NCBI GenBank assembly: GCA_021464525.1
Contig: JADRCO010000098.1
Coordinates: 1 to 55,116 of the forward strand
DNA: 55,116 nucleotides
Source: Rhizophagus sp. LPA8_4_AMF
Lineage: Eukaryota > Glomeromycota > Glomeromycetes > Glomerales > Glomeraceae
Direction of reading: 5' to 3'
Part shown: piece after piece, positions 22,791 through 34,657 of the stretch
How positions within the stretch are numbered: position 1 is the stretch's first letter
How the letters are laid out: every line of letters starts with the position of its first letter
Notes under the pieces: generated by a model
The model's database searches: none
Told to the model about the DNA's origin: nothing
What the model saw: only the letters and a program-made list of their open reading frames with translations
Position numbers and translations under genes: made by a program

Positions 22791-23712
22791 TATTTAATTA
22801 TTCCTTGATTTGATAATTGTAAGACCCGGCATTTTTAACCGATTACCGATTAAATGCAATTAACCGATTAGGGAGGCATCTTAATTAATACCGTTTTTTT
22901 TAACAAATGAAATATAATCCCCTTATAACTATTATTTAGGATCGTAAGTCCCATGTCACCCGATTTTTAATCTGCTAAGGGTCTTTTAGACGGTTTCAAT
23001 CCCTTAATAATAATTATTCTAGAAATACATATATTAAATTTATAATATAAAAAATATTAATATGAATGATTACATTTATGTTTTCATTTTTATTTAAATT
23101 GAATTAAATTAGGAAATAAGCCATGATAATTAATAGGTCATACAATATTGATAACTCTGACTCAAAGAGATTTTTCCAAAAACGAAATTTATTGTTGAAT
23201 CCTATAAAAGGCTGAAGAACTTTATTTGAACGCCCACGTTTCCATATATTGCATGATCGACAATTGGAACCTCTAAATAAATATAAATTTGATCAGCAGA
23301 TAACATTTTCAATGTGAATATTTAAATTTCGCTCACATATCAAAAGCATATGTTTATTTATTATAAAAAATGGTTCCATTTATTCAACGTGACTTAATAA
23401 ATAAACAATATTGCCAAAAATAAATTATAAAGTAAATAATGATCAACAGCTGACTTGATCATTTGATCAAAGTCATTGCCATGATTGCCATATGCTACAT
23501 ATGTCACGTGCCAGGCGCTTTTAATCAATGACTTAAATTGTTACATTGAAATGACATGTTATTTGTCATTCATAATAATCTTCGTGTCATATTGAGTCAT
23601 TTAAGGTTAAAAATTCAAAAAAAACAGATAATGATAATCATGTGATCGAAGATATTTATATATAACGACAAGATTTCAATTATTTACCATTATCATTTCA
23701 TTGATAAAAAAG
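22791..23712. other. Intergenic stretch with the gene C promoter
   Basis: A cluster of ACCGATTA words lies at 22838-22870 (AACCGATTACCGATTAAATGC, AACCGATTAG) with no clear partner. Toward the right end are the palindrome-like AAATGACATGTTATTT (23549-23564), TCATGTGAT (about 23638) and a TATA element (23657). No coding trace. Confidence 0.4.
23657..23665 (+). promoter_or_regulatory. TATA box of BTB-TLDc gene C
   Basis: TATATATAA, 56 bases before the ATG at 23713. It sits 20 bases after TCATGTGAT, the same order as upstream of gene A. Confidence 0.4.
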
Positions 23713-25201
23713 ATGTATTTCGAATATTGTCAAGAAGTTGCTGACGATTTTGAAAAAGTTCTTGAATCTGACGAGGAATATGATGTCATTATATACGCCG
23801 GCGAAGATATGAAAGCATTACATGCACATTTATTTGTTTTACGTACGAGGTCACAATATTTTCGTACAGGGTTTTCTAAGAAATGGGCTGAGAAAAAGGA
23901 TGGGAAATTTATATTTAAAAAACCAAATATTTCTTATGAAACATTTGAAATCATTTTAAGGTAAAGAAAATCGATAAATTATTATTTCATTTCAATAAAT
24001 TCGTAACGTTGACATAAATTTTGATTGTTTTAGATTTATTTATTGTGGAAAGATAAATTTTACAAATTTACAAAGTTCCAAAGTATTTGAACTCTTGATG
24101 GCGGTAGATGAACTCAATATTCAAACTTTAATCAATTGTATTCAAGAATACTTGATTAAACATAAAAAGGAATTTTTACAACAACAATGTTCTGTAGAAA
24201 TTCTTGAAACGTTCTATCAACACGATTCTTTTACGGATTTATGGAATTTTTGTTTTAGAAAAATTTGTGAAGAACCTGAAATATTATTTAATTCTAATAA
24301 ATTTATTAATTTAAGCGAACATTTATTAGAATTCCTTTTAAAGCAGGATGATTTATATTTAGATGAAGTTCTAATTTGGGATGGTTTAATAAAGTGGTGT
24401 TTGGCACAACATTCTAATATTTCACATGATGTTAAGAAATGGAATAAGGATAATGTTACGACTATGGAGAGAACTATTCATAGGTTTATTCCTTTGATTA
24501 GATTTTATGGTATCTCTCTAGAGGATTTTAATTTGAAAGTATTTCCTTATAAAGAATTATTACCAGATAAATTGATTAACGATATATTTACATTACATAG
24601 TAGTAATGTTGAAGTAACAAATGAGAAACTAAATATACTTAACGTACAATCTCCTAGAAAGCCAAAGTGTATATATGATTCAATATTGATTAATCCTCAA
24701 CATTTTGCTATTTTTTCCAGTTGGATTGAAAAGAAAGAAGATTCTCATTATAATGCGAGAAATATCCCTTATAATTTTAATTTACTTTATCGTGCCAGTA
24801 GGGATGGTAATACGGCCGCAGATTTTCATAAAAAATGTGATAATAAAGGTGCTACTATAGTTATAGCAAAAGTTACAGATTCAGAACAAATAGTAGGAGG
24901 TTACAATCCACTTTTTTGGAATAAGAGTAATACAAATAAATCTACAATTGATAGTTTTATATTTACGCTTACAGATAGAGCGAATCTTCAAACAGCGAAA
25001 GTAAGTTATAGTAATGGTGATCCAAATTCTATACAAAATTATTCAGTACACGGCCCAGTATTTGGAACCTCTGATTTATATGAAAATAATGGCAGTTCTT
25101 GGTGCAGTAATTCAAATTCTTATCCTAAAATTGATGAAATGCCGATAGGGAAATTTCACGTAGATGATTATGAAGTATTTCAGGTTATTAAAAAGGCGTA
25201 A
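23713..25201 (+). CDS. BTB-TLDc protein C (two exons)
   Basis: Exons 23713-23960 and 24034-25201; 471 residues. The first exon is 248 bases rather than the 254 of the other five intact genes, because the loop after YAGED is two residues shorter (DMKALHAH). Its N-terminus (YFEYCQEVADDFEKVLESDEEYD) is closest to gene A, as are its upstream elements, so A and C look like a duplicate pair. The BACK-like middle has LDEVLIWDGLIKWC. TLDc runs from FAIFSSWIEKK to DDYEVFQVIKKA. The in-frame TTG at 23701 is not a plausible start. Confidence 0.92.
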
Positions 25202-25309
25202 ATTAAAGATATTATTATTTGATTGTTTTAAATCGTGCATAATACAATTGACGCATATCAGTAGCAACAAACTGCCAGGAAATCCGTCGAAAATCGAAAA
25301 AAGAAAATA

Positions 25310-25461
25310 CAGTCAGAACTCTATACCGATATTCAATATACTAAAAACTCGATATAAATAATAATATATTACTATACGAGAATATCGTTATAATTTTGGT
25401 ATAATGATATTTTCAAAGATTATTATATGGAGCCCGACATATCGTTATATCAGTTTGACTG
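25310..25461. mobile_element. 152-bp pogo/Tigger-like MITE with TA target duplication
   Basis: Left end CAGTCAGAACTCTATA..GATAT and right end, on the other strand, CAGTCAAACTGATATAACGATAT, flanked by TA on both sides (25308-25309 and 25462-25463). CAGT..A..CTCGATATAACG-like ends are typical of pogo/Tigger elements of the Tc1/mariner superfamily. No coding capacity. It sits about 110 bases after gene C. Confidence 0.7.
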
Positions 25462-25463
25462 TA

Positions 25464-26630
25464 GCTAAGTTATTAATTAAAGACCTATATGATAAGCATT
25501 TTATTATGTAGGGTATTCGCAATCTATGAATTTATTTACAATTTATTATAAAAAAGTTTTTCTTCACTTTATAAATTTATAAGATTTTGTATAAAAAAAA
25601 TATACGATAACTTTCATATATTATGTATTTAGCATTATTTTACTATGTACTATTTAACCAAAAATCTGTTGTATTTATTATTATATTTAAAAAAAATTAA
25701 GAATATACTGTAGTTATATTATAAATTACATGTTATTATTTGAAAAAAATCCATTCTTGCGATTATTCTTTTTTTTCTCTTGCGTATTGCGTTGATTGTT
25801 ATTGTGATTATTGATAAAACGTGTTTCGTAATTTATTGAGACAATCAAATGTAATTGTCAATATTTTTATTAAATGTTACTCTAAATACGATCAGAGCAG
25901 TAAAAGGTAATTCGGTACAGGAATAAAAATGAATTAAATCGAAAAGAATGATAAAAAAATGAAATGAATATTATAATATACAATGATATAAAGTTTCATT
26001 TGTATTTCTTATTAATGCTTCTTTCGTCGTCCATGTTGAATGTACTGTACAAATTATTGTATTAAGAAAAAATAGATTCTATATTTGTTTGTATGTTTTT
26101 TCTGGAGGTTGCTATTATGAAAATAGCGGACGGAACATATGATAAATAATTAGTAATTTTTTTAATGTGCGTATATTAAGATATTTATGTCAAAGGCGCG
26201 ACTTGAGGAATAAATCGATTTTTGCCTATAACGAACTTATTTCTTAAATCAAAACCATTTATAATTAATTTTATCAATATATACCAACTTTTTTATAAAT
26301 TTCGTGATATTACATATAACGAAGTTTAATTATAAACCAGTTATATTCATTTATTCGCGTTAAACCGATACAATCCTAATTCCAGCCGAAATTAATTTTG
26401 TCTTGGCCGGCACTATTCAGCGCAGCAGATCACCTGACATCTATGTTTCGGTATTTAGGTTTCCATTGTATTTATACTATAAACATATTATGAAATAATA
26501 AAATATTGCTTTATACAACTTTATAATATATATTTTTGGATATACCGAATTTTATATTTTGTTAATATAAATCGGTATAATAAAAGCATTTGATTTATCG
26601 AATATTTGATATAACGAAACGACACCATGT
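25464..26630. other. Gene-free stretch, possibly containing more pogo-like debris
   Basis: Words such as CTATAACGAACTTATTTC (26226), CATATAACGAAG (26313) and GATATAACGAAACGAC (26609) recall the ends of the MITE at 25310, but I could not pair them into an element. The 3' end of this stretch is the target of the retroelement insertion that follows. Confidence 0.35.
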
Positions 26631-26644
26631 AAAAAATGGTAGCC

Positions 26645-27102
26645 TGATAATGAACAACTTACCGGGATTCTCAGTTATGTGCATTATTGAAGTATCTTAA
26701 TGTAATTTCGCGGAATAGTGTAGGTTTTTAGCTGGTTTATACTAACATAAATAGTCAGGATGGATTTTTTTTAAGTTTTACTGCTTTTTTGTTTTGGTTT
26801 TTTTTTAGTCTAGTAGATAGTATGGTGCAGTGTGGTTTGGACTTGGTTTGCGTGCTATAGGGTGCAGTCTATTATGGGTGGAGGTTTCCTTTTATTATTT
26901 TTATGGCTCTTTTTTCTTTTATTATGGGTCGTGGTAGTTTGATGCGCATTTCTGGTTTATTTTTAGCGATAGGTTAGACATAGTTAGTACGTAGATAGAA
27001 CGGTTAGGTATAGGGTTGCAGCACGTGAGCGTGTGCATTCCTAAGTATTTCTAGTGTAATTGTACTAATTATGGTCAATTTAATAAAGAAATGCGTTCCT
27101 AA

Positions 27103-27147
<45 letters not shown>
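26645..27147 (+). mobile_element. Poly(A) retroelement 3' end with 14-bp target duplication
   Basis: The insert is bounded by AAAAAATGGTAGCC at 26631-26644 and 27148-27161 and ends in an A run (27117-27153, partly target). Its body is G+T-rich compared with the host DNA. Its last ~170 bases resemble the minus-strand element at 14486-14667 (TAGATAGAACGGTTAGGTATAGGG, GTGTGCATTCCTAAGTATTTC, AAATGCGTTCCTAA). No protein frame and no obvious pol III promoter boxes, so a 5'-truncated LINE is more likely than a SINE. Confidence 0.8.
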
Positions 27148-27156
<9 letters not shown>

Positions 27157-27161
27157 TAGCC

Positions 27162-28000
27162 GGATTTATTGCCAGGTTACACATGATTATTTTCGGTAAT
27201 TAAATTTTGATCGCGAAATAATTTGAATGAACATATTTTTTAATTGGCAAAGCAAAAATATTTTAAATTATTAAACATACCTTCAAATACTTTAATCAAG
27301 CCTTATAGCTTTAATTTACATGCCTAGCTCAGTCATTCAGTTAAAGTAAAAGCAAATTCTTGTGATCAACTTCAATGATTTAAATAATTCAATCAACTAA
27401 TATTGTAGTAATGTCCGGATAATGCAACATAAGAATTAACTATATTATGAGGGAACCAGCATTGATTTCATTGTTATAAATAAATTCGTCAATGGAACAG
27501 TATGTTAGCGTAGTGCATAATTAATGCTCTAAAACATCAGACATTTGTAAAAAAAATTTCTTGTTTATAAACAAAGATTTGCTGTTTCCATTTTTTTATC
27601 TCCAAAATTTGAAATACAATTATTTGGTTAATATGATAAATTGCATAGACGCTTCCTTTATGACAAGGTTTACTTTATAAAGTGCATTACGAAAGGCCTC
27701 TTTATCAATCAGATATAGATATAATAGCAACAGTCGCTAATGATGCAAAGCTAGATATAATTATACAACTAGATAATTGATCGTTATATTCAAAAAAAGA
27801 TTACAGATAAAGCATACTATGGTTGAAAACACAAAATAAATAAACGATTCCAAATTTTTAAATTTCAAATATGAGACGTATTTTATTAAAGTATAAAAAA
27901 AAAGATAATTTTGCTATTATTCGTAAAAAAAAATATAATTATATAAAATATAAATTTATAAACGAATCTATTTTAATTTATTTAAAAAATAATAGTAATT
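27162..28000. other. Gene-free AT-rich stretch
   Basis: No coding trace or repeat recognised between the retroelement and the tandem array. Confidence 0.4.
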
Positions 28001-29062
28001 TCTATTTGAGCTTCAAGTTCCTTCGATAGTTTCTTCAGCAGGTTAAGTACTTATTTCAAGTAGTATATCTATAGCCATTTTTTACAACATGAAAAAAGGC
28101 GTAAAAAACTGTTAGTTGTATATAAAACCAGTAGGTAATAAATTATTTCTAATCGACGTATCCTCCTAGGTAACTAGAACTGACGCATATGTCACTCACA
28201 AGAGCTTTTACTATCAGAGCATTTAACGAATGATAACAGTATCCACTACATAGGTGACTAGACTACGTTGATGTTACACACATTCAGATAAAATTCGATA
28301 AAAAATAAGACTCATGTCAACCTACCTTGATTTTCTTCTAAAAACAATAATTTTGTTTGATCTTCTATTTGAGCTTCCTTCGATAGTTTCTTCGGCAGGT
28401 TAAGTACTTATTTCAAGTAGTTCTATATCTATAGCCATTTTTTTACAACATGAAAAAAGGCGTAAAAAACTGTTAGTTGTATATAAAACCAGTAGGTAAT
28501 AAATTATTTCTAATCGACGTATCCTCCTAGGTAACTAGAACTGACGCATATGTCACTCACAAGAGCTTTTACTATCAGAGCATTTAACGAATGATAACAG
28601 TATCCACTACATAGGTGACTAGACTACGTTGATGTTACACACATTCAGATAAAATTCGATAAAAAATAAGACTCATGTCAACCTACCTTGATTTTCTTCT
28701 AAAAACAATAATTTTGTTTGATCTTCTATTTGAGCTTCCTTCGATAGTTTCTTCGGCAGGTTAAGTACTTATTTCAAGTAGTTCTATATCTATAGCCATT
28801 TTTTTACAACATGAAAAAAGGCGTAAAAAACTGTTAGTTGTATATAAAACCAGTAGGTAATAAATTATTTCTAATCGACGTATCCTCCTAGGTAACTAGA
28901 ACTGACGCATATGTCACTCACAAGAGCTTTTACTATCAGAGCATTTAACGAATGATAACAGTATCCACTACATAGGTGACTAGACTACGTTGATGTTACA
29001 CACATTCAGATAAAATTCGATAAAAAAATAAGACTTTTGTCAACCTACCTTGATTTTTCTTC
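28001..29062. repeat. Three-copy tandem array of a 361-bp unit
   Basis: Copies start at 28001 (363 bases), 28364 (361) and 28725 (about 338, truncated). Copies 2 and 3 are almost identical; copy 1 differs by short indels near its start. The unit is less AT-rich than its surroundings and contains related words TAGGTAACTAGAACTGACG and TAGGTGACTAGACTACG about 100 bases apart. No reading frame of length in either strand. The array probably arose by recent unequal crossing over; its function, if any, is unknown. Confidence 0.95.
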
Positions 29063-30467
29063 TTTTATTTTCTTCAATGTATTTGCATCTTTAAAACATT
29101 TTCTTTCGGATTTATGTTGAATGGCCATTTTTATTAAATGCAATCGTTCAGATATTAAAATGGACTAATTAATTAATTTAATTTTTCTAAAATAAAAGAC
29201 ATTTTATAAAAGACATACTATTAATGTTAAAAGAAACCCCATATTCTTGGGAATAAGTGTGTATAAATAATAAGATTCTTGAGAATGAGTAGAAAAAAAA
29301 AAATGTAAAAATAATAAGAAATGTCTCTTATGTATAGTATTATGGTTTATGTCATGCCTTGTCATAATAATTGCATGTAATAACAATGTTCGTAATGACT
29401 CATGCGGATGTATAATAATTCATAATAAATGGTTTTTTAACAATATAAACTAGTGAGTAATCATATATTTTTAATGTCGAAATATTGAACAATTAATAAT
29501 CGTATTGTCTGCGACGTTGTATATAAAGTGAGTAACGTAGATTAAGTACTATAATTTTATTTTTTTTTTTGGTACAACAAAAGCTGAATCATTTACTAAA
29601 ATTATGATTACCACTTTGTAATTTTATGACGTTTGTTATAAAAAAATGAGTCATTTGATCAGATTTTTTTGTACAAGATTAATTATAATATAAAGTATTA
29701 TAATATTTTAACATTTAGCGAATTATGTATTTCAAACTAGTACAATTAAGAGTGTAACTAATCAACAAATCAAATTATAGTGAATAATAAACGAGTATAT
29801 TATGGTTTGTCCTAGATATGATCTCCGATCGTTGTTATTCTAGGACCGATCATAAATACGGATAAGATTAATTAATCAATTTTTATTTATTAAAATATGA
29901 GAATGTATAAAATTTAATGAAAAATTACGGAAATAAAATGGTATCGTTTTAAAGAAAATATGAAAAATAAAATCATCCTTTTAACTTTTTAAAAAATGCT
30001 CACCCGTTTACCCACAATAACAGTACAAGATGTAACATTATTAGCGTATCCCATATCTGCAGTAAAGATCGTAAAGTTGAATTCATATACTATATAGTTT
30101 TTTATGAATTATTCTAATATAGTGAATTATAGTTACCAATTAATTGCGTATTGAATCTTTAATTTTTGCTATCCAAATAGTAACTCCCTTATTGTTTCAA
30201 TTTCTATGAAAAGGATAAGTTGAATTATAACCATTAGGATTTACTAATTGTTATTATGTGAAGAATCTTTTTAACAATTCATTAAGCAAATATAGAGAAT
30301 GGCTTGATTTAACCAAAGTTCAAGGTTGAATTAAAAGAATTTATTTGGTGTTAAATTAAATTAGGTTACATATTACTAGTAACTTCCATGATTACATACA
30401 ATGCTAAAAAATCGAATCGCTCTTTATATTTTGCCGTGTAAAAACTTATTTAAATAAATTTTCACGA
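29063..30467. other. Gene-free AT-rich stretch
   Basis: No supported gene. The 60-residue minus frame at 29204-29386 is low-complexity. A short plus-strand trace near 30300-30330 (LDLTKVQG) could be a scrap of a BTB-TLDc second exon, since LTKLQG is a family word. Confidence 0.4.
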
Positions 30468-30890
30468 ATTCAAATTTCATCAACGTTAAATAATTCTAAT
30501 AATTCCAATAAAGGAGCTTCATATTAATAGGTTTATTATAATTAAATAAAATATCAGATTCTTTCCAAATTTATTCTACAATAATGACGTAAATTCTTAC
30601 CAGTCGAATGTAAACATTCAGTTTGATGTTTAAAAGTTCTTAAATATATATATGTATATGTATATGTGTGTATATATATAAATTCATCTACCGTTATCAA
30701 CAGTTTATATTAACACAATAAATAAACCCAAAATAAGGTTAATTGTTATTATAACTTAATTAAATAACACCTAGAATGATGCCGGATTTAGTTCTAATGC
30801 ACAATATATTTAAATATTTCAAGATTTAGTATTTCTCCAGCATCAATAATAACGTCATATTCTATTTCTGTACCAAGAGGGTTACCGTGA
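30468..30890 (-). pseudogene. BTB-TLDc relic on the minus strand
   Basis: Reading the minus strand downward: GTEIEYDVIIDAGE (about 30840-30885), NILCIRTKS (30785-30810), the second-exon opening FIYC with VDEF nearby (30670-30740), and ESDILFNYNKPINM followed by a shifted PLLELLE (30480-30570). All match gene D in order. Many bases are lost in between and the TLDc part is missing. Its orientation opposes the intact gene D, which starts 711 bases to the right. Confidence 0.75.
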
Positions 30891-31155
30891 TTGGTAGGTA
30901 ACTCGTCGGAACCGAATTAATTTTTTGACGATCGTTACCCAAACCGAAGAAAAAAAAAAATAAAATAATGAATACAAAAAAAAAAATAAAATAGTAAAAT
31001 AAAATATCAAAAAAATTAAATAAATTTGGAAAGTAAATTTTTTCGGAAGATTACGTTCTTACCAAATGATTGGTTAACGCACGATATATATTGAATGAAG
31101 TTTGTTTATAGCAATTTTTTCAACTACATTCGGTAATTGTCTTAGAGATGAAATT

Positions 31156-31243
31156 GCGTAACCTTGCATCAGGGCGTAAGTTTACAAAATCTTGTGCAAG
31201 CTTTGAATTTATGCAAGGTTATACCCCTGTTGCATGGTTACGC
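31156..31243. repeat. Imperfect 20-base inverted repeat upstream of gene D
   Basis: GCGTAACCTTGCATCAGGG (31156-31174) pairs with CCCCTGTTGCATGGTTACGC (31224-31243). Inside, GCAAGGTTAT repeats part of the arm. It could be a small foldback element or a structured leader. Confidence 0.45.
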
Positions 31244-31553
31244 CTAAAAATATTTCCTAATGTATATAAAATAAATTAATTTAATTCATATGTCATCTGC
31301 GCGATATCTGCGCGGAGTACATAATAACCACTTAAATAAAAATTGACAAAAATAAAATTTGAAATTATTATTTATTTTTACCCTTTATGATTAAAAATTT
31401 TATTTTCTTACATTACCTACAGTATTCTAATGAATTGAGTTTGAAACTTTGAAATCATTTCGTAAAATAAATTAAATTTTTATAATTTTTGAATTTGTTT
31501 CCGGTTTTAAGAATTTACGGTTACACGACTGGTACACGATCATCACAAGTTAA

Positions 31554-31562
31554 TATAAATAA
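31554..31562 (+). promoter_or_regulatory. TATA box of BTB-TLDc gene D
   Basis: TATAAATAA, 47 bases before the ATG at 31601. Confidence 0.4.
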
Positions 31563-31600
31563 GGCTTCGGTTCAAAACTTTAATTCCATATTTCTTAACC

Positions 31601-33048
31601 ATGTCTTCAAAATTTTTTGCAGAATTATCCAGCGATTATGAAAAACTTTTTGAAACAGAAATAGGATATGACGTTATTATATATGCCGGAGAAGGACATA
31701 ATGTTAAAGAGATTCATGCACATTCAAATATATTATGTATTAGATCTCAATATTTTCGTTCTGCGTTTATTAACGATTGGGCTCAGAAAAAGAATGGAAA
31801 ATTTATTTTCAAAAAACCGAATATTTCACCACAATTATTTGATATCATTCTTAGGTAATATTTATTATCTATTATTATAAATTAATTATACACTATTTTA
31901 TTATAACAATTAATTTAATTTTTAGGTTTATTTATTGTGGAAATATTGAATTAAAAAATTTACAAGGTCCTGATGTATTGAAATTATTACTAGCAGTTGA
32001 TGAGCTTAGTATTCATTCATTAATTTCTCATATTCAAGAATTTTTGATTGAACATCAAACTGAATTTTTACATCAAAATCCAACTGGTATTCTTGAAATT
32101 GTTTATCAACATGAAGCATTTACGGGTTTATGGAATTTTTATCTTGAAAAAATTTGTGAAGAACCTAATATTTTATTTAATTCTGATAAATTTGTTAATT
32201 TAAAAGCTTCTTTATTGGAATTATTGTTAAAAAGGGATGATTTGAATTCTGATGAAATTGAAATATGGGAGAATTTATTGAAATGGAGTATTAGTCGGAA
32301 AAATATGAAGAATGATCCAACAAAATGGAGTAAAGATGATATTACAAAGATTAAAAAGGAATTACATAAATTTATTCCTTTAATTCATTTTTATGATATT
32401 GAGCCCACAGATTTCTTTTATAAGGTTTATCGTTATAAAGAAATCTTACCACAAGATTTAATTCATGATCTCTTGGAATTTTATATAGTTCCTGATATGA
32501 AACCTAAAATTAATTTAAAACGTTCAAGAAAACTAAATTTTATAGATTCAATCCTGGTTAAATCAAGTCATATTCCTCTTTTTGCTTCATGGATTGATAA
32601 AAAAGCTACGAGTTATAACAAGAATAGAATTCCTTATGATTTTAATTTATTGTATCGTTCAAATCGGGATGGAGTCGGAACTGATTCTTTTCATAGACAT
32701 TGTGATAGTAAAGGAGCTACTATTTGGGTAGCAAAAATTAAGAATTCAACACAATTAATTGGAGGATATAATCCCCTTGATTGGAGTGGAAATTCATGGA
32801 AAGCTACAACAAGTAGCTTTATATTTAACTTTGCAGACGGAAAAATTATTTCTACCGCAGAAATAGGATATGTTACTAGTACAACATGCGCTGTTTTCTG
32901 TCATAGTACTTATGGACCAACTATGGGTAATTTACACTGTGATAATAATTATTGGTCTTATAATGGTGGATATTATTATCCTAAATTAACAATTCCAAAA
33001 AGTTTTGTAATAGAAAGTTATGAAGTTTTTCAAGTAATTAAAAGGTAA
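31601..33048 (+). CDS. BTB-TLDc protein D (two exons)
   Basis: Exons 31601-31854 and 31926-33048; 458 residues, the shortest intact member. It starts MSSKFFAELSSDYEKLF, so the first ~8 residues differ from A, B, C and F. The splice joins AG to G instead of A, still giving Arg before FIYCGN. The BACK-like middle has SDEIEIWENLLKWS. TLDc begins FASWIDKKATSYN; GGYNPLDWSGN and YGPTMGN are kept. The stop codon lies inside the first unit of a 13-base tandem repeat. Confidence 0.92.
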
Positions 33049-33128
33049 AGTTAAAAGGTAAAGTTAAAAGGTAAAGTTAAAAAGTAAAGTTAAAAAGTAA
33101 AGTTAAAAGGTAAAGTTAAAGGGTAAAG
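33038..33128 (+). repeat. 13-bp minisatellite, 7 copies, overlapping a stop codon
   Basis: Unit TTAAAAGGTAAAG repeated seven times with single-base variants. The first copy contains the last codons and TAA stop (33046-33048) of gene D. Each unit contains (A/G)GTAAAG, which resembles a 5' splice donor. Confidence 0.95.
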
Positions 33129-33709
33129 TTAAAGTTACAAAATTTTAAAATATCAAAGTTTATATTTTAATTAAAATATTTAAATTAATAATCAAGCCAT
33201 ATGATACAAGTAGTTTTTTGGTTTTATTTTGCAATTATATAGATAATGATATAATATTAAATTTTATATCGTGATGTTTTTATTATTCAAATTTAATAGG
33301 TTAAAATATGGGTTATTTAGCTTTCAAAGCAATAAAAAATTTAATCTTGTTTCCAATTTTTAATTAACTTTTAAAAACTATAATTTATCTGTTATCAGTT
33401 AAGAATGTTTTATTAAAGTTGTAAAATCAAATTTTATAAAGTTCATCTTAAATTATATATTCTGCAGTAAATCGGTCCAGACTCTAATTCATTTTCTTAT
33501 TAATTATGTCTTCAAATTAGATCAAGTATTTTTATGCTGATTTTCTATATCGGAGATACAGATATCACATCAAGATATAATCTGTCCGTGACTCCGTGAT
33601 AATTGATGTAATACATACTAAGTTTATTAGTACAAATGGGAAATTGTATTATAAAGTGTACAGAATTATTTAATGTGATATCTTCGTATTCGGGAGGTCC
33701 TGTTGTAAT
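33129..33709. other. Intergenic stretch
   Basis: AT-rich 3' flank of gene D with nothing else recognised. Confidence 0.4.
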
Positions 33710-33800
33710 ATGGGTTTATCATTGTGGAACCATCCATTGATTTCTCTTATCCAAGAATTTTTGGTTGAACACGAAGTCGGGCTTGTCTTGATGCTCAGTT
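33710..33800 (+). pseudogene. BTB-TLDc second-exon relic
   Basis: GTTTATCATTGTGGAACC recalls the FIYCG opening, and after a deletion PLISLIQEFLVEHE (33735-33775) matches SLISHIQEFLIEHQ of gene D. About 90 bases survive, 660 bases after gene D, with no first exon recognised. Confidence 0.6.
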
Positions 33801-34657
33801 CTAATGACAGAAAATTAAATAACAATTTCTAACACTACTATTTGAAGTAACTTCTGAGATTACTGTTAATGACAAAAATATTATGGTTATAATTCAAATA
33901 CTGGTTAGTACAATGTTTGTGTCTATAAAATCGGTGCCCAAATTTCCTTTTTCGATAACATACTTTTAAATCAATTTTTATTGATTCTTTAGATAGCCTA
34001 TTCATCTTTTACCATCTCTAAAATCACGTTCAGTTATAAATGTTCAATATCATTATATTATGATTTTATTTAATTTAGCCTATATGTATTGGCTTGATTA
34101 ATTTTAATGTGATTGAATAAACCAATGAATGACGCAGATCACAACGGGATAACTCTGTCTCGCACTATATTGTAAATAACTTGGCTACTATAGTAAGTAC
34201 ATTATCTTCATAAGTAAACTATTACGATAGTATTACGATTATTATGGTACGATCACTACGATATAACATCCGATATATCGAGGGTAAATTAATTATAGAT
34301 TATGATAATTCGTCCCAGACCAAGTTCCGATATGTCAAGAGTTTACATATGATCCTTTATATTGAGGTTCCATTTCACTGCGTAACAGTATAAAATAAAT
34401 TTTAAATTAAATTTTAAATCGATTATTGCGTCATAAAATTTCGGCCAAAATTAACATTAATTTGGCCGAAATTAGTTATATGATTTTCACTGGAATCGGG
34501 TAAATGATTGGCCGATAAAAGAGATTATGTAATGATCAATTTATCCGTTTATAAAGATCTTCACGTAAATTAAGTTCATTATTTCTATTTTAGAACTTTG
34601 ATTTTTTTTCGATTTAAAAAAAAAAAATAATATTCAGAAAATTCGGTTAAATAAAAC
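33801..34657. other. Intergenic stretch upstream of gene E
   Basis: No gene. TTTCGGCCAAAATTAACATTAATTTGGCCGAAATTAG (about 34440-34476) is an imperfect palindrome built on GGCCAAAAT/AATTTGGCC. Similar CCAAAATTAACGTGAAATTAA words occur upstream of gene B. Confidence 0.4.

Noticed and set aside
28001..29062. CRISPR-like or LTR-pair interpretation of the repeats
   Set aside because: Units are directly adjacent 361-base copies with no spacers and no internal coding region; it is a simple tandem array.
29204..29386. 60-residue minus-strand frame
   Set aside because: His/Phe/Leu-rich AT-derived frame without homologue, start context or neighbours.
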